Shown here: piece after piece, positions 9,101 to 17,561 of the stretch
Numbering within the stretch: the stretch's first letter is position 1
How the letters are laid out: each line of letters starts with the position of its first letter
NCBI RefSeq assembly: GCF_900323885.1
Contig: NZ_OOHJ01000018.1
Coordinates: forward strand, 1,098,501 to 1,162,500
DNA from: [Actinomadura] parvosata subsp. kistnae
GTDB taxonomy: Bacteria; Actinomycetota; Actinomycetes; Streptosporangiales; Streptosporangiaceae
Length of the DNA stretch: 64,000 nucleotides
Direction: 5' to 3'
Notes under the pieces: generated by a model
What the model was told of the DNA's origin: nothing
Seen by the model: only the letters and a program-made list of their open reading frames with translations
Database searches by the model: none
Made by a program: the position numbers and the translations under genes

Positions 9101-12100
9101 ACCGATTCGACCTCGCCGGCCGCGTTCACGGTGTAGTCGGTGGTCTTGTTGCCCGGCTGGACCTGCTTGGTGAGGTAGCCGGCGTCGTTGTAGGTGAGCG
9201 TGGTGACGTACGCGGCGCTGGTGGGCTTGCGTTCGATCACGGTCTGGGTGATCTGGCGGCCCAGGTCGTCGTAGGTGGCCTGGACGCGCGCGCCGGTCGG
9301 GTCGACCGCCGCGAGCTGCTCACCCGCCAGGTCGTACTCGGAGATCCACTGCCCGGCCGGCTGGCCCGCGGCGGCGGGCGGGTCGGTCACCCGGACCGGG
9401 TTGCCGAGCGCGTCGTATTCGGTCGTGGTGATCTGCCCGCGCGGGTCGGTGACCTTGGTCAGCCGACCGGCCGCATCGTAGGCGAAACCGATCTTTGGGG
9501 TGACCGGGGTGCCACCGGGCGGCGTGTACGGCATGGCGGTCAGCGAGGTGCGGCGGCCCATCTTGTCGAAACCGGCGGTGGACAGGCGGCCTTCCGGATC
9601 GATGACGTGGGTCTGCCAGCCCGCGCTGTTGTAGCCGATCCGGGTGGTGGGGCGGCCCTGCTGCGCGCTTCCGGCCTTCTCGATGGTGACGCTGGGGGCC
9701 TTGATCTCGATCAGGCGGCCGAGCGCGTCGTAGGTGTTGGTGGTGGTGTAGTCGGCGGCGGTGGCGCCTGCGGCGTTACCACGCGGATCGGTGACCGCGG
9801 TGGCCAGGCCGCGATCGTCGACCGTCCAGGTGGTGGTGAGGTCCTCGTCACCGTTCTCGACCGTCTGCCGGGTCAGGACCCCGGCCGCGTTGTAGCCATA
9901 GCTGACGCTCTCCGCGCGGGTACCGCCCGCCGCGCCGGTGTACGTCTCCTTGATCGTCTGGTCGTTGGCGTCGTAGTCGAAGACGGTTCTGCGGTTCAGC
10001 TTGGCCGGATCGAGGGTGGCCGAGGTGAGCCGACCGGCGGCATCGTAGGTGTATGCGGTGGTGGTGATGATGTTGGAGACGGTGCCGTCAGCGTTGAGGG
10101 TGCCACCGTTGTCTTGGCGCAGCAGGTTTCCTGCGGGGTCGTAGGCGTTCTGCTCCAGCACCACGTCCTTGGTGGTGGTGGTGCCGTTCACCTTGACGTC
10201 GTCGCCGATCACCCGCGACAGCAGGTTGTCCCCGAAGTAGGTGTAGGACGTCTTGCGGAGCATCGCATCGACCTGGGCGGCCAGCCGGCCCGCCGGGTCG
10301 TAGGAGTAGGACTCCAGCGTGATTTCCGTGGCCGGTTGCGGGCTGACCGGGCTGCCGGTCCAGTTCTTGAGCGTGCGCTTCTCCAGCTCGCCACGCTTGG
10401 TGTAGATGTAGCCGAACACCGAGCCCAGCTGGTCGGTGACCGTTGTCTGCCGACCGCGGTTGTCCCAGGCGGTCCGGACGACGCCGCCCTCGGGATCGGT
10501 GACGGTCTCCTCACGGCCGTGGGCGTCGTAGGTGTAGGTGGTCGTCCGGGCCGGGTCGCCGCCGGTCAGGTCCTTGACCGTCTCGGTGAGCCGGTGGCCG
10601 TCCGGATCGTAGGTGTAGCTGGTCTGCGCGGTGTGCGTGACGCCGGTGATCTCGTTCTTCACTCCAGGCGCGGTCTGCGTCGCCAGTCGCCCTAGGTTGT
10701 CGTAGGTGAAGGTGGTCTTCACTCCGCCGGGCTGTGCTTGCGAGATCTGGGTCTGTGCGACGACGCGCCCAAGCTCGTCATGCTCGAATTGGGTGACCAG
10801 TCCCGAGGGATCGGTCTGTTCGGCGAGATCCCCGGATGCGGTGTAGCGCAGCTTGGTGGCGTTCCCCTTGGCGTCGGTACGCGTCTTGATCAAGCCGGCG
10901 GGAACCGTGCCGCCGCCGACGGCGGGTTCACTGCCGTCGGTGTAGGCGGCCGTGGTCGAGCGTCCGCTGGGGAAGTCCGGCGTCGCGGGGGTGGTTTTCT
11001 TTACCTGCTCGCCGTACTGGTTGTACTCGAAGGTGGTGGCGTAGGTGTTGTCGTAGGCGGTGGACGAACGGGCGTCGCGCACCTTGACCACGCGGTCGTT
11101 GCGCGGGTCGAACTCATCCGCGCTCCGGGGGTAGTACTCGGTGTGAACCGTCTGGCAGCTCGCGCTGCTCCGGCATGTGGTCGTGCTGACGGTGTTGCCG
11201 CGCTCGTCGTTCGCCCAGGTGACCGTGTTGTTGTTCGGGTCGGTGATCTCGGACAGGAAACCACCGGTGTCGTATTTGAAGCTGGTCTTCTTCTCCGCCT
11301 GGTCGATCGCCGCGATCTGCCGGTAGCCGCGCCAGGGGTCGTACTCGAACTTCAGGTTGTTCTGGGACGGGTCGGTAACGGTGGCCGTGCTGACCCACCT
11401 GCTGGAGTCGAGGACCGGAACGCCGACCTTCCACGTTCCGCCATCGGAGTCGGTGTGGGTGCTCAACCGCCCGCTGGCCGGGTCGTACGTGTTCGACGCC
11501 CAGATCCGGCCGGACGGAAGCGTGACCTTCGACAGCGAGAACGCCGCTTCCGCCCGCGCCTCGTAGTGTGCGCGCACCTCAGTTGCGGTAAGGGCCCGGC
11601 CGTAGAAGGCGACCTCGTCAATGGAGCCCTCGAAGCCGAACTCGGTCGGCTGGCTGATGCCCGCAGGAGTGCCGGGCAAGGAGGACGCGGCCGCGCCCGT
11701 GCCGACGACCGAACCGTTGACCCAATACCTGGCTTCCACACCGATCGGCTGGGACCCGGCAGCCGTGCCGTCCACGTAGAGCGAGGTGAGGTCGCTGGTC
11801 GCCGTGATGACCGCATGATGCCACTGGCCGTCGTTGACGGTCTGCTGCGAGACGACCGGGGTGTCGCTGCCGTCGAGTCCTGCTACCTTCAGCATGCCGC
11901 GCAGCTTGCCGTCCGTACCCACGTACAGGCCGGGAATGCCGTAGCCGGGAGAGGAGGGATTCCAAGAGCCCTGGCTATACCCGCCGCGCGCTGCCCAGTA
12001 GATGAACCCGGACTTCGTGGTCTTGAACCAGGCCTCGACCGATACCTGATTTCCCAGGTCGGGCAGCACCGGGCTGGTCTCGAAGTAGGAGGAGCGTCCG

Positions 12101-13722
12101 CTGCCCTGGAAGGTGACCGCCGCGTTGGTCGTCCCGGACAACGCGCCCGCCTGGCCCGTCAGGACCCCGCTGCTGAACCGCTGGCAGCCCAGCGCCTGGG
12201 CCTCGTCCGGGAAGCACTGCACCGTGCCCATCTCCGGCCAGGTCTCGGTACGCACCTCACCCAGGCGGAAATAGTGCACGGGACGGGAGTCCAGCACCGT
12301 CTCCCGATAACGGGAGGCGCTGTCGTAGGTGTAGACGGTGCAGGCGCTGTCCTGCCCCGGCGGGCACACCCGCCCCAGCCGATCGCCGTCGTAGTGGTAG
12401 GTCCAGGTCAGCGGCGCCCCGCCGACCGGATCGGTGGACACCGAGGTGACGTGGTCCCCCGTCCAGGCGAACGTCAGCGAACGCCCGCCGTCCGCGCTCA
12501 CCTTGGTGAGCTTGCCTCCGGTGTAGGTCAGCTGCTGGCCACGTCCGCGGCTGTCGGCCACCTTCAACAGGCGGCCCTGGGCGTCGAAGTCGTAGACCGA
12601 GGACTGCTTGTCCATCAGCTTCCAGCCGCCACCGCTCTGCTTGGTCAGCGTGAAGTGCATGCCGGGCGGGGACTGGTAGGTGCTCTTGCCCAGATGCTGG
12701 ATGAACCTGAGCTGCCGTCCATCGGGATAGGTGAGCAGCAACGACTCCGGCGTCCCTCCCTCAGAGTCGATCTTCATGTCGAAGCGGGTGGACCAGCCCG
12801 CGCCGAACATCGCCTTGGCCCGCCGATCCAGGCTGTTGTAGGAGCGCACCACCGACAACGGAACCGCGCCGGCCGCTGCCACCGACGCGTCCGTGACGGT
12901 GGAGGTGTAGTTGCCTGGCAGCTGGTGAAACTCCTGGCCGTCCACCCCGCTGGTGGCCAGCAGTGAGCTCACCAGCGGCTGGCGCACACCGGTGGTGAAG
13001 TACATATCGGTCAGCTGGCTGGTCGCGTCGTTGGTGGTGTCGCGCGCCCGGGCCTTCCACTTGTACCTCTTGCCCCACTCAAGCTTGCCGGCGGGCACCG
13101 TCCAGAACGGCTCAGTCCAGTCTCTCCACGGCGAAATGGTGCACGGGCCCGTCCCGCCCGTGTTGGTCACCTCGCAAACTTCGTACTGACGCTCGACCTC
13201 CCACGAGGGGGTCGAGCCGTATCCATAGGCTTCCAGCCGCAGCTGCGGGGTCAGGGTGTCGAGCTGAGCGCCGTCCACCGGGCGTGCCGACCACAGCGAA
13301 GGCGGCTCGTCCGCCGCCGCAACCGCCTGCCGTTCAGCGCCCCTGGAAGCCAAACTCCGCTCAATCCCATCCGACGGCACTTCCCCCGTCGGCGGCTCAC
13401 CCTTCAAAGGCCGCTCACCGGCATATAACCGGTCCGGCCCCAGCGCTCCTTTGGGCGGCTTGACTGAAGCCCTCTTCTCCCCAGGAGAGGCGTTCTTTTC
13501 CGCTCGCGTAACCGAACTGTCCACCAAGGCAGGCAGGACGCCTGCACTCCCCCGCTGCTGCTGCGGGACCTCCACCGCCGGCTGCTGTAACTCAGCCTGC
13601 TGGACCTCGGCCGCCACCGGCTGCACTGGGAGCTGCAGAAGGCCCGGTAACAGCAGCGCCAAGGTGACCGAGGCGATCTTCGCCGTCCACCAAGACCCAG
13701 CCAAACACGACCTTGAGGACAT
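6181..13722 (-). CDS. Giant secreted RHS/YD-repeat toxin with LamG domain and DNA/RNA nuclease tip
   Basis: A 2513-residue polymorphic toxin. It starts with a hydrophobic export signal (about 1-38) and a low-complexity region, then an RHS N-terminal region with VVRSYNS. Next comes a LamG/concanavalin-like domain (about residues 560-740; SVEAWFKTT, GQWHHAV, LYVDG) and a long run of YD repeats (GxxxxYxYDxxGR type) to about residue 2090. The conserved RHS core end YQPGTGTFTSRD near residue 2100 and DPSGH near 2144 follow. After a Cys- and Pro-rich linker, the last 120 residues carry RCHLIGKQLGGSG and NLVPCLSTVNNQ, the His-centred signature of Endonuclea_NS_2 nucleases. RHS shells enclose their tip until delivery (family knowledge). 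The tip-coding DNA (6181 to about 7250) is clearly less GC-rich than the shell. Confidence 0.9.
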   Translation of the reverse strand: MSSRSCLAGSWWTAKIASVTLALLLPGLLQLPVQPVAAEVQQAELQQPAVEVPQQQRGSAGVLPALVDSSVTRAEKNASPGEKRASVKPPKGALGPDRLYAGERPLKGEPPTGEVPSDGIERSLASRGAERQAVAAADEPPSLWSARPVDGAQLDTLTPQLRLEAYGYGSTPSWEVERQYEVCEVTNTGGTGPCTISPWRDWTEPFWTVPAGKLEWGKRYKWKARARDTTNDATSQLTDMYFTTGVRQPLVSSLLATSGVDGQEFHQLPGNYTSTVTDASVAAAGAVPLSVVRSYNSLDRRAKAMFGAGWSTRFDMKIDSEGGTPESLLLTYPDGRQLRFIQHLGKSTYQSPPGMHFTLTKQSGGGWKLMDKQSSVYDFDAQGRLLKVADSRGRGQQLTYTGGKLTKVSADGGRSLTFAWTGDHVTSVSTDPVGGAPLTWTYHYDGDRLGRVCPPGQDSACTVYTYDSASRYRETVLDSRPVHYFRLGEVRTETWPEMGTVQCFPDEAQALGCQRFSSGVLTGQAGALSGTTNAAVTFQGSGRSSYFETSPVLPDLGNQVSVEAWFKTTKSGFIYWAARGGYSQGSWNPSSPGYGIPGLYVGTDGKLRGMLKVAGLDGSDTPVVSQQTVNDGQWHHAVITATSDLTSLYVDGTAAGSQPIGVEARYWVNGSVVGTGAAASSLPGTPAGISQPTEFGFEGSIDEVAFYGRALTATEVRAHYEARAEAAFSLSKVTLPSGRIWASNTYDPASGRLSTHTDSDGGTWKVGVPVLDSSRWVSTATVTDPSQNNLKFEYDPWRGYRQIAAIDQAEKKTSFKYDTGGFLSEITDPNNNTVTWANDERGNTVSTTTCRSSASCQTVHTEYYPRSADEFDPRNDRVVKVRDARSSTAYDNTYATTFEYNQYGEQVKKTTPATPDFPSGRSTTAAYTDGSEPAVGGGTVPAGLIKTRTDAKGNATKLRYTASGDLAEQTDPSGLVTQFEHDELGRVVAQTQISQAQPGGVKTTFTYDNLGRLATQTAPGVKNEITGVTHTAQTSYTYDPDGHRLTETVKDLTGGDPARTTTYTYDAHGREETVTDPEGGVVRTAWDNRGRQTTVTDQLGSVFGYIYTKRGELEKRTLKNWTGSPVSPQPATEITLESYSYDPAGRLAAQVDAMLRKTSYTYFGDNLLSRVIGDDVKVNGTTTTKDVVLEQNAYDPAGNLLRQDNGGTLNADGTVSNIITTTAYTYDAAGRLTSATLDPAKLNRRTVFDYDANDQTIKETYTGAAGGTRAESVSYGYNAAGVLTRQTVENGDEDLTTTWTVDDRGLATAVTDPRGNAAGATAADYTTTNTYDALGRLIEIKAPSVTIEKAGSAQQGRPTTRIGYNSAGWQTHVIDPEGRLSTAGFDKMGRRTSLTAMPYTPPGGTPVTPKIGFAYDAAGRLTKVTDPRGQITTTEYDALGNPVRVTDPPAAAGQPAGQWISEYDLAGEQLAAVDPTGARVQATYDDLGRQITQTVIERKPTSAAYVTTLTYNDAGYLTKQVQPGNKTTDYTVNAAGEVESVTDPARETTKYSYDALGRPAKMTNPLDNAMVGEYDLAGRLISVKSLDNTGATVRTVGLGYDAAGNATRYTSGEGHVTRRSYDATDLLTELVEPVSDSKSITTSFGYDATGARTRITDGRGNATWTGYNTLGLIETLTEPATTAHPDLADRTWTHVYDVAGNETALIQPGGVRHDKQYDNLNRLTKVSGSGAGIVADDKTYTYDLADRPTAVSGNTLEYNDRSLLTKLTTPAGTSTAYAYDALGNPTQRADVTGTTTYAWDADNRLKTVTDPVSGRTNTYDYDKADRLTTITSANPANTQSYTYDALDRIKTHTLKNSSGGQLAKITYGWDKDDNLTSKVTEGLAGAGSNTYGYDHAGRLTSWTGPDGTTTSYEWDASGNRTKAGDKTYTYDERNRLLEGDGSTYTYTPRGTLATQTKNGNTRHLTFDAFDRLINDGDATYTYDAFDRMLTRQKSGGTQQRFVYAGLDNDIIAITDPAGAVQASYGRDPFGGLISVKEGAAPAAGALTDLHQDLIGTFTGTALSNTTTYNPFGEVTAQTGTKPGLGYQSEYTDPDTGNVNMHARWYQPGTGTFTSRDTWTLEPNPSARMNRHGYGQASPLNYGDPSGHKPDPLCVPGFIVAPGLGAVCDGFIGETNRDNDVCRDRFGKATSCNPDPCAEFSNQCPNRPNSKDKGSKSNKEKSNPERHNDATSTSNNAPRPPAVYRPPAAHRPTGGEPKEDPCAVMCYVPGPKRPNCGKKCMIDPAPALDPVIPIIIVIGDGDLAPFGGVDPDDGVDFVPTRERPTTDPEGGTDPTPEPSPGSESPPPGGGGPEPDCESFKNNYVDPFNRPIAGVARYCRPSDLQGGSDARKKPGPAYWPKKNPQLPGSKAYRYNRCHLIGKQLGGSGKKRENLVPCLSTVNNQTVKSRENRVREAVESANGKGVVDYRVTVFYNGRSGRPSKFRMEASLDGVPFLDDCVHNNASRTVNPGATCI

Positions 13723-14071
13723 ACACCATCACGCTCCGAACCATAACGAGGGACACCCAGAGGTGTCGGACGTCACTCCACCCGCCCGGCAGGTTGGGCC
13801 CTGCTCGCGCAGTTCTGGAGCATGATCAAACGGACAGAGCGTAACTTTCCTAAGATCACCCGACAAGAGTCACTTTTGTTGTCATATGCTGACGGAATGC
13901 GACGTACCAAACTAAAGGTCGCGAAAATAACAAATGCTCACACTTCATGACAGAAGCAGGCAGGACTGATGGAGTGCGGCGAGACTCAACGCTCTGTGCA
14001 AGATGGACTTGTGGCCGCGCGACGATGGGCCCAGGTACGTCCCGGCCTGGGCCCTGCCCTTGCGACAACGG
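13723..14071. other. Intergenic region upstream of the RHS gene
   Basis: AT-rich segment (about 13840-13950) between the RHS start and the 3' remnant of the beta-propeller gene, probably holding the minus-strand RHS promoter. I see no coding sequence or clear operator. Confidence 0.4.
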
Positions 14072-14361
14072 CTACACGCCGGTGTCCTCCTGAACCGTGA
14101 CCTCATGGCCGGCCTCAGCCGGCTCGAAGCTGGTGTCGCCCCACTGCACGACGTACCGGTAACGACCGGCCTCCGCTGGTGTGTCGGTGAAGGCGAACGA
14201 GCCGTCGTCTGCAGTCGCCACACCCGGCAGGTCCGTGGTGACGGTGTTCCCGTCCTGGGTGAGGGTGCGCTGTACGCTCACCCAGGTCCCGGCGGCCGCA
14301 GCGTGGCCGTCGGTGGTCAGTGTGCCGGTGAGCCGCAGCGGGCTGCCGACGAGCCCCTCCG
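14072..14361 (-). pseudogene. Frame-shifted Ig-like C-terminus of the beta-propeller protein
   Basis: In the +1 frame relative to the upstream gene, the sequence continues as an Ig-like module: EGLVGSPLRLTGTLTTDG, then SVQRTLTQDGNTVTTDLPG, DDGSFAFTDTP and YRYVVQWGDTSFEP, ending at 14072. It mirrors the preceding Ig module (DGTFTFTDTS, WEVRWNGDS). One base lost near 14358-14365 would explain the split. It is either a true frameshift or a sequencing error. Confidence 0.65.
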
Positions 14362-15741
14362 CGGGCCGGTCAGCGTGAGCGAGGCCGGAAAGCGGGTCCA
14401 GATGAATGCCGACGCCGTGGCTGCCCGGTGGTCGGAGTCGCCGTTCCAGCGCACCTCCCAGGTGGTGCCCCCACCAGCCGTTGACGTGTCGGTGAAGGTG
14501 AACGTGCCGTCCGCCGCGGTCGTCACGGCGGGGAGCGTGGTGGCCGCGCCGTGGTCCGGGCGGCGGGTCACGACGAGTTGCTGCGGGCCGGGAGCCGGCT
14601 CGCCGGACAGCGTGAGCCGGCCGGTCATGGTGAGCGGCTTGGACACGATCGACCAGTCAGGAGGCGTCAACGTCAGCGTGGATCCGCTGAGAGTCGTATC
14701 CTCCGCCCGCCACAGATGCAGCCTGCCGTCGCGTGAGGCTCTCAGCACGCTGAAGACGTCGTCGCCGGAGAAGGCCAGGCTTCCCTGCACCACGTCACCG
14801 ACCGGGTTGGCGGTCGTGTACGTCGTCGCCCCCGTTCCGGTGTCGAACAGGGTCAGGTCCACGCTGCCCCGCCAACTGCCTCCTGCTACGTGCTCGCCGT
14901 CCGGGCTGATCGCGACGGCTCGCCAGGAGCCATGGGACGCGGACTCCTCCCCGTAGGTGCGCGTCCTGGTCAGGCTGGTGGTGTCCCAGACGTCGAAGCG
15001 GTTGGGGGAGCCGAACGACGAGACAACCTTCGAGCCGTCCCCTGTAATGGCCAGGTCCAGCAGGTTCGACAGCTCGCCGTTCGCACTGCCTGAGATCACG
15101 CCGCGCGACGTGGGCGAGGCACCGCCCACGTCGTAGACCAACAGGTCCGTCGGCATGACGCCGGGATCTCCGAAGACCAGGGTGTCGCCGGCGGCGGCGA
15201 GGATCGGCGCGTAGCTCGTGTTCGGGCCGAATTCGACCGGCGCCGGCACCGCTGCCGACAGGTCGACGCCGAGAACGCCTCCGTTGTACATGTGCTGGCA
15301 GCCGTACCCGACCCAGAGCCGATCTCCGGACAGCGCCAGGTACGACGGGCACGGGTTCGAGGGCAGGGCGATCCGGCGGGTGATGGCGAGAGTGGCGGTG
15401 TCGATCTCGACGACCTCGTTCAAACCACGCAGCGCTGCGTACAGACGCGTGCCGTCGGGCCGCATCGCGAGGCCCTGCGCACCGGAGAGGCCGGCGATGG
15501 CGCCGCTGAGCACGCCCGCGGTGTCGGTGACGACGATCTGGTTCTCCGCACTGACGAAGACCTTGCCGCCACCCACAGCCACATCACCGCTCTTGGAGGT
15601 GACGCTCAGGGACACACCGAGGTCGGTCGTGGAGTCGGCGGCCGCCGCCGGGGCCAGGGTGGTGATCAAGCCTGCTGTCATGGCCACGACACCGCTTAGT
15701 GCGGCCAGGCGGCGCGTGAGTTCGAGGCGTAAAGGGCGCAC
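14317..15741 (-). CDS. Secreted beta-propeller protein with Ig-like domain (C-terminus frameshifted)
   Basis: Starts at GTG 15741 with CGGAG five bases upstream. A signal peptide (MRPLRLELTRRLAALSG..., cleavage near PAAAADS) is followed by about seven propeller blades of the YVTN/WD40-like type: GLAMRPDGTRLYAA, DLAITGDGSKVVSS and AVAISPDGEHVAGGS are typical blade strands (residues about 35-330). From about residue 345 comes a bacterial Ig-like module (LTMTGRLTLSGEP, DGTFTFTDTS). The last 15 residues (RRGSSAARC...) look wrong-frame, and a second Ig module continues in another frame down to 14072. Probably an exported or surface-bound interaction protein; ligand unknown. Confidence 0.75.
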   Translation of the reverse strand: MRPLRLELTRRLAALSGVVAMTAGLITTLAPAAAADSTTDLGVSLSVTSKSGDVAVGGGKVFVSAENQIVVTDTAGVLSGAIAGLSGAQGLAMRPDGTRLYAALRGLNEVVEIDTATLAITRRIALPSNPCPSYLALSGDRLWVGYGCQHMYNGGVLGVDLSAAVPAPVEFGPNTSYAPILAAAGDTLVFGDPGVMPTDLLVYDVGGASPTSRGVISGSANGELSNLLDLAITGDGSKVVSSFGSPNRFDVWDTTSLTRTRTYGEESASHGSWRAVAISPDGEHVAGGSWRGSVDLTLFDTGTGATTYTTANPVGDVVQGSLAFSGDDVFSVLRASRDGRLHLWRAEDTTLSGSTLTLTPPDWSIVSKPLTMTGRLTLSGEPAPGPQQLVVTRRPDHGAATTLPAVTTAADGTFTFTDTSTAGGGTTWEVRWNGDSDHRAATASAFIWTRFPASLTLTGPRRGSSAARCGSPAH

Positions 15742-15838
15742 AGGATCTCCGATCTGGAGGAAGGGAAGATGTCGGCGCCCTGATCAAGTCAAAGAAAATC
15801 CGGGCCGTCAAGATCAAAGATCGGCCGGTAAGGCTGTC

Positions 15839-15872
15839 GACGGGCCCGGGCACAAGTCGGCCCGGGCCCGTC
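15839..15872 (-). terminator. GC hairpin downstream of the HTH regulator
   Basis: A perfect 13-bp stem GACGGGCCCGGGC / GCCCGGGCCCGTC with an 8-base loop lies four bases past the regulator stop. It closely resembles the hairpin at 3265-3300. Confidence 0.6.
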
Positions 15873-15875
15873 AAG

Positions 15876-17234
15876 TCAGACGGCGGTGAGTTCGCGGGTG
15901 CGTTCGCGTAGTGCCGCGACCGCCCGCTCATTCTTGTAAGGCTCCAGCCGCCGCCGAAGATCGGCCGCGTAAGACCGCGACCGCACCGACTGCAGTTCGG
16001 CGGCCAGCGTCAGGGCGTGGCCCGCCGCCGAGCAGGCCTCCTCCAGCTCGCCGCACTGCAGGAGGCCGGCGGCCAGCAGGGACAGGTTGAACATGCGGCC
16101 CCGTACGTACCGGGAGTCCATGTCGAGGGAGCGGCGGGCCTGGCGGACGACGCGTTCGCCCTCCCCCAGGTCGCGGAAGCAGTGGGCGAACTTGGCGGAC
16201 AGGTAGGCCTCGTCGAAGTAGCTGAGCCACGGGGGCTCTTCGGCGGGGTTGCGGGCGTCGAAGGCGCACTCGGCCTCGTGGAGGGAGTGGCCGCAGGCGC
16301 GGGGGTCGCCCAGGCCGGCGTGCGCGTGGGCCTCCAGGACGTGCGCGGAGGCCAGGAGGGTCTTGACCCCGGCCGTGCGGGCCGCCATCTGGGCGGCTCT
16401 GGCCAGGTCGAGGGCGTGGGCCGGCTGGCCCATGTAGATGGCCTGGTGCGCCATGCCGGCCAGGATCTCGCCGCCCAGCGTCTGGTCGTCGGCGCCCCTG
16501 GCCAGGCGCAGGGCCTGGATGAGGTAGCGCTGGGCGAGGCCGTGCTGCTCCATGTCGTAGGCCATCCACCCCGCGAGGCGGGTCAGCTCGGCGGCCGCGG
16601 CGGCGAGTTGCCGGCCGGTGGATTCGCCGTACGTGCCGTCTTTGAGCAGGGGGGAGACGGCGGTGTCGAGGTATTTGACGACGGACGAGCGGACGCGTCC
16701 GCTGCCGAAGCGGTTGTCGAGCTCACCGAACGAGCGGGTGACCTCGTGGATGGCGGCGATGTCGGCGCGGCCGACGCGCCGCGTCCCGGTGCCGCTCGGG
16801 CGCCCCTCGGAGGGCGATGTCAGCCAGCGTACGGCTCCAACAGAGCCTGCTCCTATCGCGAACGTCGAGTCGATCAGGAACCTCCGTCTCTCCACATCGG
16901 CCCGCCACAGCGCCGTCACGGTCGCGACCCCCTCCTGCCAGGTGTGCGTGAACTCCTGTCCGAGATCGAGGGGTGTGATGACCGCCGGCATGCCGAGATC
17001 CTCCGACGAGACCGGCCTGCCTAGCCGGAGCGCGAAGATCTCGGTGAGCAGGCACGGGACCGGATCGCGTGGCCTCTGGCCGCCGAGCCAGCGCAGCACG
17101 GAGCTGTGGTCGTACTTGAGGCCCGGTGTGCCACGTGCGGCTCCCAGATCGTTGAGGCGCCTGGCCAGTCCCTTGTGGGAAAAACCCGCCTCTGCGATGA
17201 GCTGCTGCAGCAGTCGATTCGGCTCGCGTTCCAT
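15876..17234 (-). CDS. HTH regulator with TPR-like C-terminal domain
   Basis: A 452-residue cytoplasmic regulator. The start at 17234 (MEREPNRLLQQLIAEAG) is preceded by GAGGAG with good spacing; an upstream ATG at 17270 has no ribosome site. Residues 1-60 form an XRE-like helix-turn-helix (LIAEAGFSHKGLARRLNDLG, then SVLRWLGGQRPR). The remainder is alpha-helical with TPR-like pairs (LAQRYLIQALRLARG, LDLARAAQMAARTAG, ACSAAGHALTLAAELQSV). The arrangement is typical of streptomycete regulators of development or secondary metabolism such as the NsdA group. Targets cannot be read from this sequence. It is transcribed alone, with a strong hairpin behind it. Confidence 0.75.
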   Translation of the reverse strand: MEREPNRLLQQLIAEAGFSHKGLARRLNDLGAARGTPGLKYDHSSVLRWLGGQRPRDPVPCLLTEIFALRLGRPVSSEDLGMPAVITPLDLGQEFTHTWQEGVATVTALWRADVERRRFLIDSTFAIGAGSVGAVRWLTSPSEGRPSGTGTRRVGRADIAAIHEVTRSFGELDNRFGSGRVRSSVVKYLDTAVSPLLKDGTYGESTGRQLAAAAAELTRLAGWMAYDMEQHGLAQRYLIQALRLARGADDQTLGGEILAGMAHQAIYMGQPAHALDLARAAQMAARTAGVKTLLASAHVLEAHAHAGLGDPRACGHSLHEAECAFDARNPAEEPPWLSYFDEAYLSAKFAHCFRDLGEGERVVRQARRSLDMDSRYVRGRMFNLSLLAAGLLQCGELEEACSAAGHALTLAAELQSVRSRSYAADLRRRLEPYKNERAVAALRERTRELTAV

Positions 17235-17561
17235 CGCTCTCCTCGTCACAGGAGTCGGCGCCCACATCATTACAGAGAGCTACTGTTATAGCACCTTGCG
17301 TAAAGGGTTTATGGCAGTTCCCAAAGGTCACCCAAACTCCATCCCACACCCCAGGCCCACCCCGAGCATGATCATGCGGGCCCTGGCTCCTGGACGGGGA
17401 TCTCAACTACCCACGAAACGGCCTCATAACCCGAAAGGGTGAACGAGCTGGTCAGGGGCGGCAGAAAAGGGGCGAGCAGGGGCCGGAAACAGCCCCCGCC
17501 CGCCCCGAAGATCCCGCAGAGCTGCCGGGAAGAGCCCGGAGATCCCGAAGGGCCCGAGGGG
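17235..17561. other. Intergenic between malic enzyme and HTH regulator
   Basis: Contains the regulator's promoter region and, at its proximal end, the malic-enzyme terminator. No gene seen. Confidence 0.5.
17465..17506 (-). terminator. Rho-independent terminator of the malic enzyme gene
   Basis: Read on the minus strand, GGGGCGGGCGGGGGC pairs with GCCCCTGCTCGCCCC (15 bp, two G-U pairs, 8-base loop) and is followed directly by TTTTCT. Confidence 0.75.

Noticed and set aside
7420..12966. Long plus-strand open frames (1091 and 742 codons) opposite the RHS gene
   Set aside because: They are the exact complement of YD-repeat coding sequence, give Val/Gly/Asp-rich low-complexity text without domains, and arise from high third-position GC of the real minus-strand gene.
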